Assembly: GCA_028277395.1 (NCBI GenBank)
Contig: JANQGJ010000059.1
Location: 1 to 64,000, forward strand
Direction: 5' to 3'
Source of the DNA: Bacteroidales bacterium
GTDB taxonomy: Bacteria; Bacteroidota; Bacteroidia; Bacteroidales; F082
DNA length: 64,000 nucleotides
Of the stretch, positions 9,195 to 17,907 are shown in pieces. How positions within the stretch are numbered: the first letter of the stretch is position 1; the number at the start of each line of letters is the position of its first letter. The translations under genes and the position numbers were made by a program. Under the pieces are notes generated by a model, which was given only the letters and a program-made list of their open reading frames with translations, made no database searches and had not been told where the DNA came from.

Positions 9195-9299
9195 ATGAAA
9201 ATAATTATCAATTTATTGGTACACATGATTGCCGGCAATACGATTATTGCACAAAAAGCAAATATCACAATAAGTTCAAATGATCTGAAAACTGTTTAG
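9195..9299 (+). pseudogene. 34-residue signal-peptide-like remnant
   Basis: A short frame begins MKIIINLLVHMIAGN and continues TIIAQKANITISSNDL before a TAG. It looks like the signal peptide and first strand of a secreted protein cut off after 34 codons; following bases in other frames do not give a domain. It starts 18 bp after the NmrA-like gene. Confidence 0.3.
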
Positions 9300-9441
9300 A
9301 GTATGGTTCTGATGCTTTTGCAATGATGTCAGCACCTCACAGTTTCTAAAGCCTGCCTGCCTACATTTGATTACGGTGTGTAAATTAAAAAAGGTGCACG
9401 CCCAAAAGCATACACCTCAAAAATTCGAAAAGATCATCTAA

Positions 9442-9744
9442 CTAATTAATCCCACAATTTTCTGTATCATCAAAAGCATCAAGCAACTCGTAAAACCTGG
9501 CAATTAAATACAAACCTGTGTTAATATTGGTACTAATGTAAGCATCGGGTTCGTCTTTAAGTGCGAGTTTGTTAAAAGCAACACTGGTTTCGGCAATGCC
9601 ATGCATGAGATTAAACAATGTACTTTTGGTATCATTGATATCTTCCGGGCCAAAGAACTGAATAAAGAGTCTTTCTGCATTTCCGCTAAGCTGAATACTT
9701 CGGGCTCCGTCACCATGGAGTCCGTCAATTTCAATATTGATCAT
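9442..9744 (-). CDS. Unrecognised 100-residue protein, downstream partner in an overlapping pair
   Basis: I do not recognise the family. The protein is soluble and acidic (INIEIDGLHGDG..., GPEDIND, LLDAFDDTENC), without signal peptide or membrane segment. Its start is supported by a strong Shine-Dalgarno AAAGGAGG located six bases upstream, which is unusual in this window and phylum. The start codon lies inside the last codons of a 41-codon upstream frame (9731-9856), suggesting translational coupling. Base composition seems richer in G+C than the neighbours. Phage or transferred origin is possible. Confidence 0.55.
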   Translation of the reverse strand: MINIEIDGLHGDGARSIQLSGNAERLFIQFFGPEDINDTKSTLFNLMHGIAETSVAFNKLALKDEPDAYISTNINTGLYLIARFYELLDAFDDTENCGIN

Positions 9745-9856
9745 GGCAGCCTCCTTTCACGATTAAGGAAACAATTTCCGGTAATACCATTGTGGGCCTT
9801 AAAAGCCGGCAGGCGGTTACACCTGCAATTTTAAATAAAAATTTTTTAGGAATCAT
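9731..9856 (-). CDS. 41-residue basic/hydrophobic peptide overlapping the next gene
   Basis: The peptide starts MIPKKFLFKIAGVTACRLLR and ends GGCHDQY. It has its own GGAGG eight bases before the ATG, and its end overlaps the next start by 14 bases (the sequence TGCCATGATCAATATTGA serves both). The N-terminus is basic and amphipathic and there are two cysteines (16 and 37). It could be a leader peptide coupling translation, a small membrane-active peptide, or a precursor peptide; nothing decides between these. It was found by reading the sequence directly. Confidence 0.45.
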   Translation of the reverse strand: MIPKKFLFKIAGVTACRLLRPTMVLPEIVSLIVKGGCHDQY

Positions 9857-9874
9857 TTTTTAATCCTCCATGAA

Positions 9875-9941
9875 AAAACCCGTTGCGCACAGAATCAGGT
9901 CCGCCAGAACCTGTCCACCGAGGTGGAACGCAACGGGTTTT
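9875..9941. terminator. Strong 13-bp stem with 41-nt structured loop
   Basis: AAAACCCGTTGCG (9875-9887) pairs perfectly with CGCAACGGGTTTT (9929-9941). The loop contains a second small stem, CCACCGAGGTGG. The stem ends in A and T tracts, so it can terminate transcription on either strand. It separates the minus-strand small-gene pair from the hsdR fragment. On the minus strand it precedes the 41-codon frame by only about 20 bases, so an attenuator role is also possible. Confidence 0.65.
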
Positions 9942-10013
9942 CACTATGTAGAATTTAATGTAAATCAAATTATTGGCGGTTTATTCTGATTAACAGTACA
10001 AATTTAGGAAATT

Positions 10014-10657
10014 TTGGTGAGATACTACAACCAAATGCAGGAAATTGAAATGCCTGCCGAACGCACAGTTCAAGATTACCGTTCTACTTACAACGATATT
10101 CATGATTGGCTGCGCCGTGAGAAAAGCGGTAAAGAAGCCGAAGAATCAGATATTGACTGGGACGATGTTGTATTTGAGGTTGACCTGCTCAAATCGCAAG
10201 AAATAAACTTAGACTACATTTTAGAACTCGTTTTTGAACACAATAAGAAGACCAAAAAAAAGCCGATTTAATAGATGAAATTCGTCGTGTGATTCGGGCA
10301 AGTATAGGCAATAGAGCAAAAGAAAGCCTAGTGGTAGATTTTATTAATAACACCGACCTCGACACTATAAAAGATAAAGCTGGTATTATTGAAGCTTTCT
10401 TTAGTTTTGCGCAGGACAAGCAAAAAGAAGAGGCTACCCATCTGATAGAAGATGAAAACCTAAACGAAGAAGCTGCCAAACGCTATATTACAAGTTCATT
10501 AAAACGTGAATACGCTAGTGAAAATGGAACAGAACTTAATTCTATTTTACCTAAAATGAGTCCTTTAAATCCTAAGTATTTAACGAAAAAGCAGAGTGTT
10601 TTTCAAAAGATATCTGCTTTCGTTGAGAAATTTAAAGGAGTTGGAGGTGTGATATAA
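10014..10657 (+). pseudogene. hsdR: 3' fragment of a type I restriction endonuclease subunit R gene, frameshifted
   Basis: Two frames join into one HsdR C-terminal domain. The first (10014-10271) reads [16 protein letters not shown]...[10 protein letters not shown]...[11 protein letters not shown]. The second carries [25 protein letters not shown] to [22 protein letters not shown]. The break is a run of eight A at 10254-10261; six or nine would restore the frame. The nuclease and motor domains (about 750 residues) are missing, and no hsdM or hsdS is nearby. This is debris of a lost restriction-modification system. The family call is firm from sequence pattern. Confidence 0.85.
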
Positions 10658-11003
10658 AATATGATTCAAATGTTAAGTTATGCCCACCCTTTTTTTCCAC
10701 ATGGCATTGGGGTTTACCACCGTTCAATAAAACAAAATAAATTTGTGTTTCGCAGGTAGCTTAGTACGGTTTGGCAGGTTTGCTCTCCGTAATGCCAAAC
10801 GTTTCATGCCGCCACGGTTGGCAGCAAGGCAAAGAACCACGCCACATTTAAGTACTTTCGGTTTTTTACCGACACGAAAAGTAAACACAAAAAACCAGGT
10901 TAGCTTAAATTTTACTATCTCGCACTATACTTAACCAGAATAAAACTTACTACAGCCTGGCCAATCACCCCGAAAAACGAAAAACCTCATACTAAACAGA
11001 AAA
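10658..11003. other. Noncoding spacer with GTTTGGCA/TGCCAAAC inverted repeat
   Basis: After the hsdR remnant there is no gene. A perfect 8-bp inverted repeat (10769-10776 with 10793-10800) is followed by GC-richer sequence unlike the surroundings. A 63-codon frame here reads like translated spacer and was not accepted. This is perhaps another cassette-type spacer. Confidence 0.4.
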
Positions 11004-11177
11004 ATGAACCTAAGACATCTTATTGCAATTATTATTTGTCTTTTCACTAAAACATCATCCTTTGGACTGGAAAAATATGTTATTTAGAATGATCCTGGTA
11101 AGAGTAAAGCAACCTTTATCTCTTCAGATGACCCTATGGTATATAGTCTGGCATCTGATGGTTATGTAAATTTTTAA
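11004..11177 (+). pseudogene. Small secreted protein interrupted by one in-frame TAG
   Basis: ATG at 11004 opens a signal-peptide-like start, MNLRHLIAIIICLF. After 27 codons a TAG (11085-11087) intervenes, and the same frame continues 29 more codons (NDPGKSKATFISSDDPMVYSL) to a TAA at 11175. It ends 16 bases before the giant secreted protein. Either it is a nonsense-inactivated small gene or the leftover 5' end of an older duplicate. No domain is recognised. Confidence 0.35.
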
Positions 11178-11193
11178 AACTAAATTAATAAAG

Positions 11194-14100
11194 ATGAGAA
11201 AAGCAAGGATACTATATGCATTAATATTAATTTTTTTAGCAGAAGTTTTACATTGCCAAAACGAAGCCAATATATGGCATTTTGGTTTTCATAACGGGAT
11301 TGATTTTAACAGTGGCAACCCCGTTGTAATGGGTGGTATTGCCCATTACTCAAACAGGTCAAGTGCCACTATGAGTGATTCACTGGGCAATTTTCTTTTT
11401 AGTTTCTCAGGTACAACCGTTTGGAACCGTAATGGTGATATAATGCAAAACGGAGATGATATTACCGGGCATAATGGAGCATGCCAGGGGGCATTAATAG
11501 TGCCAATGCCGGGGTCAAACTCCAAATATTATATTTTTAGTGTTGGTTTACGAAGTCATCCCAGGAAATTTCATTATTCCAGGATAGATATGAACCTGGA
11601 CAATGGACGTGGTGGTGTTGAAACAGGTTACAAAAACATTGAAATTAATATGGGAACCTGGGCCTTTGAGAAAATAACTGCAGTAGTACATAGTAATAAC
11701 AGGGATATCTGGATTATTACCCGTATTTTCCCTCCTGTTGGGGGCTCCCAAAACGATGCGTATTTGTCGTATTTACTAACTCCATCAGGATTAATTACCA
11801 CACCAGTTGTAAATGAAACTAGACATATTTATTCTGATGGTTTTTCTAATTATGGAGGAGGTAGCATGAAAATTTCTCCCGATAAAAAGTATTTGGTAAC
11901 TGCTTATAATAATAACTTTCAAACTACACTTTATGACCAGTCTTTTGATATTTGCAGTTTTAATGCAAATACAGGGGAAATAGAATATTTATATTGTATA
12001 GGGATAGAGCAATGGGTTGGAAATAGCCTAATATGCGCACCTCATGCAGTTGAGTTTTCACCCGACTCAAAACTGTTGTATCTATCATATTTTAATGAGG
12101 ATAATAATAATAATAATCCTGATCGTTTTGAATTATACCAGTACGATATGCAATACATTCATGATTCAGCCCTGTTTAAACAATCAGAAATTTACATTGA
12201 TAGCGGCCAGGCATGTGGATTACAACTTGCAAGGGATGGCAGAATATATTGTGTTGGTGGAAATCACTTTGATTATGACAATACTATGGGAGTAATAAAC
12301 AAGCCATGGGAAAGAGGTACTGCCTGTGATTTTCAAAATGACGCTTTAACTTTCGCAGATCATAGCATATCCTTTTTCTTTCAAAACGTAATGCTCGATT
12401 ACCTTTACCGCTTCGAATGGGAAGGCAATTGCTCAGGTACACCAATAAAATTTAATCCCAACTTCATTAACCCGCTGGAAATAACATGGGATTTTGGCGA
12501 TGGAAGTCCCACGGTAACAGAGATAAGCCCGGAACATATATACACCACAGGTGGCGAATACGAGGTGCATACAACTGTGAAGTATTATGATACTACGGCC
12601 TTTATGAACCAAAGAATAGAAAAAACATCACGGGTGGTAACCGTTCATACATCTCCAACACCCAACCTTGGTAACGATACCATAATATGCAAGGGCACGC
12701 AATTAACTTTAAATGCAGGTAACATACCGGGTAACTATTCATGGAGTAACGATACAAGCATAATAGCTTTTGGCACTGACATATTTGAAATAACAGTAAG
12801 CGATACAGGTAACTACATGGTTAGTATTACAAATTCATCAGGCTGTTCGGGTTATGATACCATACATGTTAGCTGGCATCCCAGCCCCCAAATCGATGAG
12901 CAGAACCTGCTGATACAGCCTACCATACCAGGTGGTACAACAGGTAGTATAACAGGTCTTGAGGTTACCGGAACTCTACCCCTGTCAACTACATGGTACG
13001 ATGAAAATGGAAATACTATGGGTAACACCCTTGATCTAAATAACCTTGGAGTAGGAAATTATTATTTACAGATAGCCGATGGAAACGGATGTGTGAGCAA
13101 TTTCGGACCTTATACCATAAGTTCCGGTAACATTGTAATAGATAGTGTTGATATCAAACATTCTCATTGCGGGCAGGACATAGGTGAAATAATTATATAT
13201 GCCTCATCCCAAAGTGGTGGCCCTTTTGAGTATTCGATAGATAACGGTACAAACTGGCAAAGCAGTAACACGTTTACAAATTTGCAACCGGGAAGTTATT
13301 ACATCAGGGTAAAAGAAACCGGTAACGGTGAAAGCCCTTACGGATTAAACCCGGTAGAGATACTTGATATTCCAGGGCCACAGGTAACAAGTGTTTACGT
13401 AACCCCAGAAACAGATCATAACAGCAATGGTGAAATAATGATCACAGCAACATCTTTGGCAGATAGTATTTGGTATTCAAGCGATAATGGCCAAAGCTGG
13501 TACGATAATGGTAATTTTACCGGGCTTACAGCTGGTATATACCTTTGCAGGATAAAAGATAATTATAACTGCGATACAGTAATAGCAGTTGAGGTAATAA
13601 GCCATATTACCCAATTGATAGAAGCCATAGCAGGTGATGATTATGCATGTATTGGAAATACTGCAACCAATCCAATAATAGTAAACAACTTTACCGGCAT
13701 AAAACAATTTAATACAATATTGGAATACGATAATACGATACTCCAATGCGAAGGCTATGTAAACATTGTTGAAGAACTGGAAGATGGAATTACCATAACT
13801 ACCCAAACGAATGACAATAATGTGTATATTAACTGGACAGGAGACAGCACGGTAACATTACCAGGTAATACTACAATATTGGAGCTGGTATTTAAATGCA
13901 ATGAAGAAGGACTTTCAGACATCAACTGGCAAGCTTCCGCGGGAGAGAGTAACTTTTACAATGACCTGGGGGAAGAAATACCTGCAAGCTATACCATGGG
14001 AGAAGTAAGAATATTTACAAGCCCGGAGATAATTCTTGGTAACAGCCGAAGCTATTGCGAAGGTGATGAAGTCAATATATGGGCCTTTGTAGATGGAGGA

Positions 14101-14766
14101 AGTGGTGAGTTATCATATCACTGGGAAGGTCCTGATGGGTATAACACTGATGAAGAATATATATGGATTGGAGATATACAAACAAACATGCAGGGAACGT
14201 ATACCCTGGAGGTAATTGATACTGCCAATTGCTCCCAGACAAAACAAACGGAGGTTATAGTTATACCTTCACCTAAAATAAGCTTCAGCAGTTATGATAC
14301 CTTGTGGGTAGAGCAGGGCTATCTGCTTGATGCAGGCAACGAAGGTGAGTATTATTTATGGAATACTGGATCAACACTAAGTGCCATAACAGTAGATACA
14401 ATTGGTGAATATAGCATGAGTATTACTTCTTATGATGGCTGTAAGTCCACTGATTCGGTATATGTATTATTTGATAAAACTCCCTTTATTCTCCCCAATG
14501 CTTTCACTCCCAATGATGATGGCTTAAACGACACATTCGGACCAATCCCGATTTACGATTATGTAAAACGCTATCATATGAGTATTTACAACCGCTGGGG
14601 TCAGATGATATTTGAAACAAAAGATATAAATAATGGATGGGATGGAACATATCAGGGCAACGCCTGCATGAATGGAGCATACGTATATCGGATTGTTTAT
14701 GAAGAATTTGGACAAAAGCCCATGAGTTTCAAGGTTGTTGAAGGGACAGTTATGTTGGTTAGATAA
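11194..14766 (+). CDS. T9SS type B (gliding-motility C-terminal domain) giant cell-surface protein with PKD and cohesin-like modules
   Basis: 1190 residues. A signal peptide ends near VLHCQ. The N-terminal 400 residues form a repeat region (NIWHFGFHNG..., SPDKKYL, FSPDSKLLY) of the kind seen in phylum-specific surface proteins. A PKD domain follows (WDFGDGSPTVTEISPEHIY). Next are Ig/SprB-like repeats, each with a GCxx or CDT turn, then a cohesin-like module (ACIGNTATNPIIVNNFTGI) and another Ig-like module. The last 90 residues are the type B sorting domain: LPNAFTPNDDGLND, YNRWGQMIFE, NNGWDGTYQG, AYVYRI. It is expected to be exported by the type IX system and displayed on the cell surface. 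Confidence 0.93.
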   Translation: MRKARILYALILIFLAEVLHCQNEANIWHFGFHNGIDFNSGNPVVMGGIAHYSNRSSATMSDSLGNFLFSFSGTTVWNRNGDIMQNGDDITGHNGACQGALIVPMPGSNSKYYIFSVGLRSHPRKFHYSRIDMNLDNGRGGVETGYKNIEINMGTWAFEKITAVVHSNNRDIWIITRIFPPVGGSQNDAYLSYLLTPSGLITTPVVNETRHIYSDGFSNYGGGSMKISPDKKYLVTAYNNNFQTTLYDQSFDICSFNANTGEIEYLYCIGIEQWVGNSLICAPHAVEFSPDSKLLYLSYFNEDNNNNNPDRFELYQYDMQYIHDSALFKQSEIYIDSGQACGLQLARDGRIYCVGGNHFDYDNTMGVINKPWERGTACDFQNDALTFADHSISFFFQNVMLDYLYRFEWEGNCSGTPIKFNPNFINPLEITWDFGDGSPTVTEISPEHIYTTGGEYEVHTTVKYYDTTAFMNQRIEKTSRVVTVHTSPTPNLGNDTIICKGTQLTLNAGNIPGNYSWSNDTSIIAFGTDIFEITVSDTGNYMVSITNSSGCSGYDTIHVSWHPSPQIDEQNLLIQPTIPGGTTGSITGLEVTGTLPLSTTWYDENGNTMGNTLDLNNLGVGNYYLQIADGNGCVSNFGPYTISSGNIVIDSVDIKHSHCGQDIGEIIIYASSQSGGPFEYSIDNGTNWQSSNTFTNLQPGSYYIRVKETGNGESPYGLNPVEILDIPGPQVTSVYVTPETDHNSNGEIMITATSLADSIWYSSDNGQSWYDNGNFTGLTAGIYLCRIKDNYNCDTVIAVEVISHITQLIEAIAGDDYACIGNTATNPIIVNNFTGIKQFNTILEYDNTILQCEGYVNIVEELEDGITITTQTNDNNVYINWTGDSTVTLPGNTTILELVFKCNEEGLSDINWQASAGESNFYNDLGEEIPASYTMGEVRIFTSPEIILGNSRSYCEGDEVNIWAFVDGGSGELSYHWEGPDGYNTDEEYIWIGDIQTNMQGTYTLEVIDTANCSQTKQTEVIVIPSPKISFSSYDTLWVEQGYLLDAGNEGEYYLWNTGSTLSAITVDTIGEYSMSITSYDGCKSTDSVYVLFDKTPFILPNAFTPNDDGLNDTFGPIPIYDYVKRYHMSIYNRWGQMIFETKDINNGWDGTYQGNACMNGAYVYRIVYEEFGQKPMSFKVVEGTVMLVR

Positions 14767-15117
14767 TAAGATGAAGAACTGTTTTTAAATATACCATCCC
14801 GGAATAAAATAGTTTATCGTAAACTGTGAAGTCAACCGGATATAACAGATACGAAAGCAACGAACACTTTACAGTCAAGCACAATGCCATGTTGCACAAA
14901 AGCCAACTACCAAAATCCTAACTAATCAATAAGTTTGCCTGCCCCGTCTCAGAAAAAACGCCAGGCTGCCAACAAAAAATATTATGAATCCAGCAGTTCA
15001 GAAAACCTTAGAAAATGAGATGCCGGTTTAACCTGCTAAAACTAAATGAAACTTTTTGTATAGGATGCGGCAAGAATCATATTCAAATCGTTATCGTCAA
15101 ACAAAAGGAACACCATT
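14767..15117. other. Noncoding spacer upstream of the Fic-remnant repeats
   Basis: About 350 bases without a credible frame or strong hairpin. It leads into the three phased TGCGGAGA repeats that start at 15118. Confidence 0.4.
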
Positions 15118-15193
15118 TGCGGAGATAAAGCATGTTAAACACAGCAATATTTGCGGAGAAAAAACACTATTTTTATAGCATATTATGCGGAGA
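15118..15193 (+). promoter_or_regulatory. Three direct TGCGGAGA repeats spaced exactly 34 bp, overlapping the start codon
   Basis: The octamer TGCGGAGA occurs at 15118-15125, 15152-15159 and 15186-15193; start-to-start distance is 34 both times. The first two share a longer core, TTGCGGAGA. The third contains the ATG (15185) of the Fic-remnant gene, so its first codons ATG CGG AGA are part of the repeat. Phased direct repeats across a start codon suggest an operator for autoregulation, possibly by the protein's own winged-helix domain. Confidence 0.65.
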
Positions 15194-15709
15194 ATAGTAT
15201 ATATAAACAAAATTGATAACTTGACAGATTTTGTCTGGGGTGAAAAACAAGTATCGTTAAAATTAGCTAAAACAAGAAACTTACAGGGTCGATTATCAGG
15301 AAAAATGGAGTATTTAGGCTTTGACCTTCAGGATAAAGCAGTTTTACACACCTTGACTTTAGAGATTGTAAAATCGTACGAAATAGAAGGTGAAGTGCTT
15401 GATTTGGAACAATTACGCTCATCACTAGCACAAACCTTGTCTAAAATTCTACAAAAGGCTGATTTCTGGAAAGTTCACTCAATGACACTTCTAAACGAGC
15501 ATCAGCAAAAAATGATAAATCGACTCTTAGACGGTTTTTCTGGAAAATTAACGACTTCAAAATGGGGTAAAATATGTAAGTACTCTCACGACACAGCATT
15601 GAGAGATATTCAATATCTAACGGGAAAAGATATTTTACATAAAGAAGCCAGTGGAGGGAGAAGCACAAATTATGAGTTGAAGGAAATGCCATGCGAAAAC
15701 AGTGTATAA
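15185..15709 (+). CDS. Fic protein with catalytic core deleted: DUF4172 domain joined to the C-terminal winged helix
   Basis: 174 residues, where DUF4172 Fic proteins are about 370. Residues 5-82 match DUF4172: NLTDFVW, LQGRLSGKMEYLGF, and EIVKSYEIEGE, which holds the autoinhibitory (S/T)xxxEG motif at Ser64-Gly69. Residues 83-165 match the C-terminal part: LSKILQKADFW, RLLDGFSGKLTTSKWGKI, and a winged helix ending GGRSTNYEL. The HPFxDGNGR catalytic loop and its surrounding core, roughly 190 residues, are absent without loss of frame. AMP transfer is impossible; a DNA-binding or decoy role is conceivable. Confidence 0.8.
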   Translation: MRRIVYINKIDNLTDFVWGEKQVSLKLAKTRNLQGRLSGKMEYLGFDLQDKAVLHTLTLEIVKSYEIEGEVLDLEQLRSSLAQTLSKILQKADFWKVHSMTLLNEHQQKMINRLLDGFSGKLTTSKWGKICKYSHDTALRDIQYLTGKDILHKEASGGRSTNYELKEMPCENSV

Positions 15710-15857
15710 AAATAATAGCTAGTATAGTGGGTAATTTAAGCATTTGTAACACACAACAACATACCGGTAATTTAACAGGAAAGTGTCACGTTCCCGAAAA
15801 TTTTCGGAACTGCCATTATTCATACAATTTACCATCAACAACACATCGCAACCTACA

Positions 15858-16862
15858 ATGAAACAATATCTGAAACAAAAAATATTAATATTATTGATGA
15901 TAATAGTAACTACTGAAGGTTTTCTTCTTCATAGTTGTATGCAATATCGCTCTGATCAAAATGAAATTGAAGTGTTTTATCTGGATCAATCAGTACCGGG
16001 ACAAAAGCCGGAAATCTTTGCAAAAGGAATTGTTTCAACTCCAAACCAGGAACATAGTTCACTGGCATTTGCACCTGATGGAAAAGAAATTATGTGGAGT
16101 TTATGGCAACTACCTCATGATCGGAATAAGCATCCCCAGGTAATAAAATCTATTAAATTCAGGAATGGGCAATGGAGTCAGGCAGACACCGTTTCTTTTT
16201 CCGGAATATATATGGATGGCGGCCCTGCTTTTTCACCTGATGGAAACAGGGTTTACTTCTATTCAAACAGACCGGTGGATGAAAGAAGCGGGAAAATAAA
16301 GGATCTTGATATCTGGTTTGTTGAAAGACAAAATAATGGTTGGAGTAAACCTGTTAATCCAGGTATACCTGTTAATACTGATTATGCAGAATCCAGCCCC
16401 TGTTTATCGTCAAATGGCAATTTGTATTTTGTTTCAAACAGAAATCAATACAAAGATCCCATAGGCAATAATGACATCTTTATGTCCCGTTTAAACAATG
16501 GTATTTATGAAGAACCTGTAAGTCTTGGTAATAACATTAATACAGCTAATGCCAGAGAGTCCTTCCCTTTTATAGCATTAGATGAATCCTTTATCATTTT
16601 CAGCAGAGATAACCGTAGATTTAATTCATCCCGGGAGGTAATATCCGGAGAGCGTAAATTAATGATAAGTTTTAAAGGAGAACAGGGACAATGGGAACAG
16701 GCAGTTGAAATGGGAGAACAATTTGAAAATGTCCGGTTTCCATCTGTATCTCCAGACGGAAAATATCTGTTCTTCACTAAATACACCGAAAAAAGTAATG
16801 AAGATTTTTATTGGGTTGATGCAAAGATCATTGAAGAATTACGATTTAATTTTTTCAGATAA
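15858..16862 (+). CDS. PD40 beta-propeller lipoprotein
   Basis: 334 residues from the ATG at 15858; an upstream GTG at 15783 would put residues in front of the signal peptide. The lipobox is LLHSC. Repeats with the WD40-like PD40 signature follow: SSLAFAPDGKEIMWS, GPAFSPDGNRVYFYSNRP, SPCLSSNGNLYFVSN, SFPFIALDESFIIFS, FPSVSPDGKYLFFT. This suggests a six-bladed propeller on a lipid-anchored periplasmic or surface protein, probably a binding or scaffold module. No enzyme motif is seen. Confidence 0.85.
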   Translation: MKQYLKQKILILLMIIVTTEGFLLHSCMQYRSDQNEIEVFYLDQSVPGQKPEIFAKGIVSTPNQEHSSLAFAPDGKEIMWSLWQLPHDRNKHPQVIKSIKFRNGQWSQADTVSFSGIYMDGGPAFSPDGNRVYFYSNRPVDERSGKIKDLDIWFVERQNNGWSKPVNPGIPVNTDYAESSPCLSSNGNLYFVSNRNQYKDPIGNNDIFMSRLNNGIYEEPVSLGNNINTANARESFPFIALDESFIIFSRDNRRFNSSREVISGERKLMISFKGEQGQWEQAVEMGEQFENVRFPSVSPDGKYLFFTKYTEKSNEDFYWVDAKIIEELRFNFFR

Positions 16863-17057
16863 TCAAAGAAAATTTATATAATACATTTGGTAATAATGCA
16901 TAAAAATAATAGTCGGATTAATATTATATTAAAGGGTTGTAGCACGCTTCAACTTTCCTTAACCCTGCCTTGCCGGCAGACTGGCTGACAAAAAAGTGCT
17001 ATGTAGCTGACTAACATTCTTATACTGAACATTGTAACACATTAAACAAACAAAAAA

Positions 17058-17450
17058 ATGAGTACAAAAGATAAAAATACGACAAACTACATTGATGGCT
17101 TCGTTCTTCCAATTCCCAGGATTTATATGGACGAATACAAAAAGGCAGCTGAAAAAGTAGCTGAAATATGGAAAGAGTATGGTGCAATTGCTTACTTCGA
17201 ATTCGTTGGTGATGATCTGTATTTAGAAGGAACGAAATCATTTACAGAAACCGTAGATGCAAAAGAAGACGAGGAAATTGTATTTGGGTGGGTTGTTTTT
17301 CCCTCAAAAGAGATACGTGATCTAGCCAACAAAAAAGTTCCCGCTGACCCAAGAATGACAGAGTTAGTCATGCCTTTGACTAATCCGGAAAAATTGATTT
17401 TTGATGCCGGCAGAATGGTTTACGGAGGATTCAAACCTCTTGTGCAATGA
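17058..17450 (+). CDS. DUF1428 family protein (YbaA-like)
   Basis: 130 residues resembling E. coli YbaA: YIDGFVLPIP, EYKKAAEKVAEIWKEYGA, then EEIVFGWVVFPSKEIRDLANKK, DPRM and a GRMVYGGF end. The fold is a dimeric ferredoxin-like barrel; the function is unknown. It stands alone, about 195 bases after the propeller lipoprotein gene. Confidence 0.88.
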   Translation: MSTKDKNTTNYIDGFVLPIPRIYMDEYKKAAEKVAEIWKEYGAIAYFEFVGDDLYLEGTKSFTETVDAKEDEEIVFGWVVFPSKEIRDLANKKVPADPRMTELVMPLTNPEKLIFDAGRMVYGGFKPLVQ

Positions 17451-17857
17451 GCGAATAAGTGAGAAATAGAGTAAGTTAACATACTACAACAAAGAATAAT
17501 GATGAAAATCAGATGATAAGTGATTTTTTCAATCTGAATTGCTTTTTAAGATTTTAGGTTATTTCAAAAAGATAATTTTACCCTTGGATTGTGCTGATTT
17601 GTAATCAGGATTGTATCGAACACCTGATTCTGAAATTGTAAATGACTACTTTAATGGTTTGTTTGCCACTGCTACCAATGCAGGTTTTTTTGATTTGCCT
17701 CCTGATACAATTCTAATGTATAATGCTCAGCAATGTGGATTTTGCTACATTTTGTAAAACTACATTTACTTTTCTTCATGTACATTGCATACAATTGCTG
17801 ATTACAAAAGATATTGCAAAAAAGCATATTTTATTTTTATTTAGTCTAAATTAATAT
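17451..17857. other. Noncoding spacer before the superoxide dismutase gene
   Basis: About 400 bases without a credible reading frame. Only the promoter-like element at 17858 is seen at its end. Confidence 0.4.
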
Positions 17858-17865
17858 TAATTTTG
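17858..17865 (+). promoter_or_regulatory. Bacteroidota -7 element upstream of the superoxide dismutase gene
   Basis: TAATTTTG matches TAnnTTTG and sits 42 bases before the ATG in a very AT-rich spacer. The -33 TTTG is not clear (only T-rich sequence near 17833). It is the likely main promoter for the dismutase. Confidence 0.4.
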
Positions 17866-17907
17866 CAACGACAATAAAAAAATTTTAAATCTTAAAAATA
17901 AAAAGTT

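Noticed and set aside
10743..10934. 63-codon plus-strand frame after the hsdR relic
   Set aside because: Its product mirrors structured noncoding spacer with an inverted repeat; no signal of selection at codon level.
15118..15193. CRISPR-like array
   Set aside because: Repeat unit is only 8-9 bases in three copies with AT-rich unrelated spacers of 26 bases and overlaps a start codon; an operator is far more likely.
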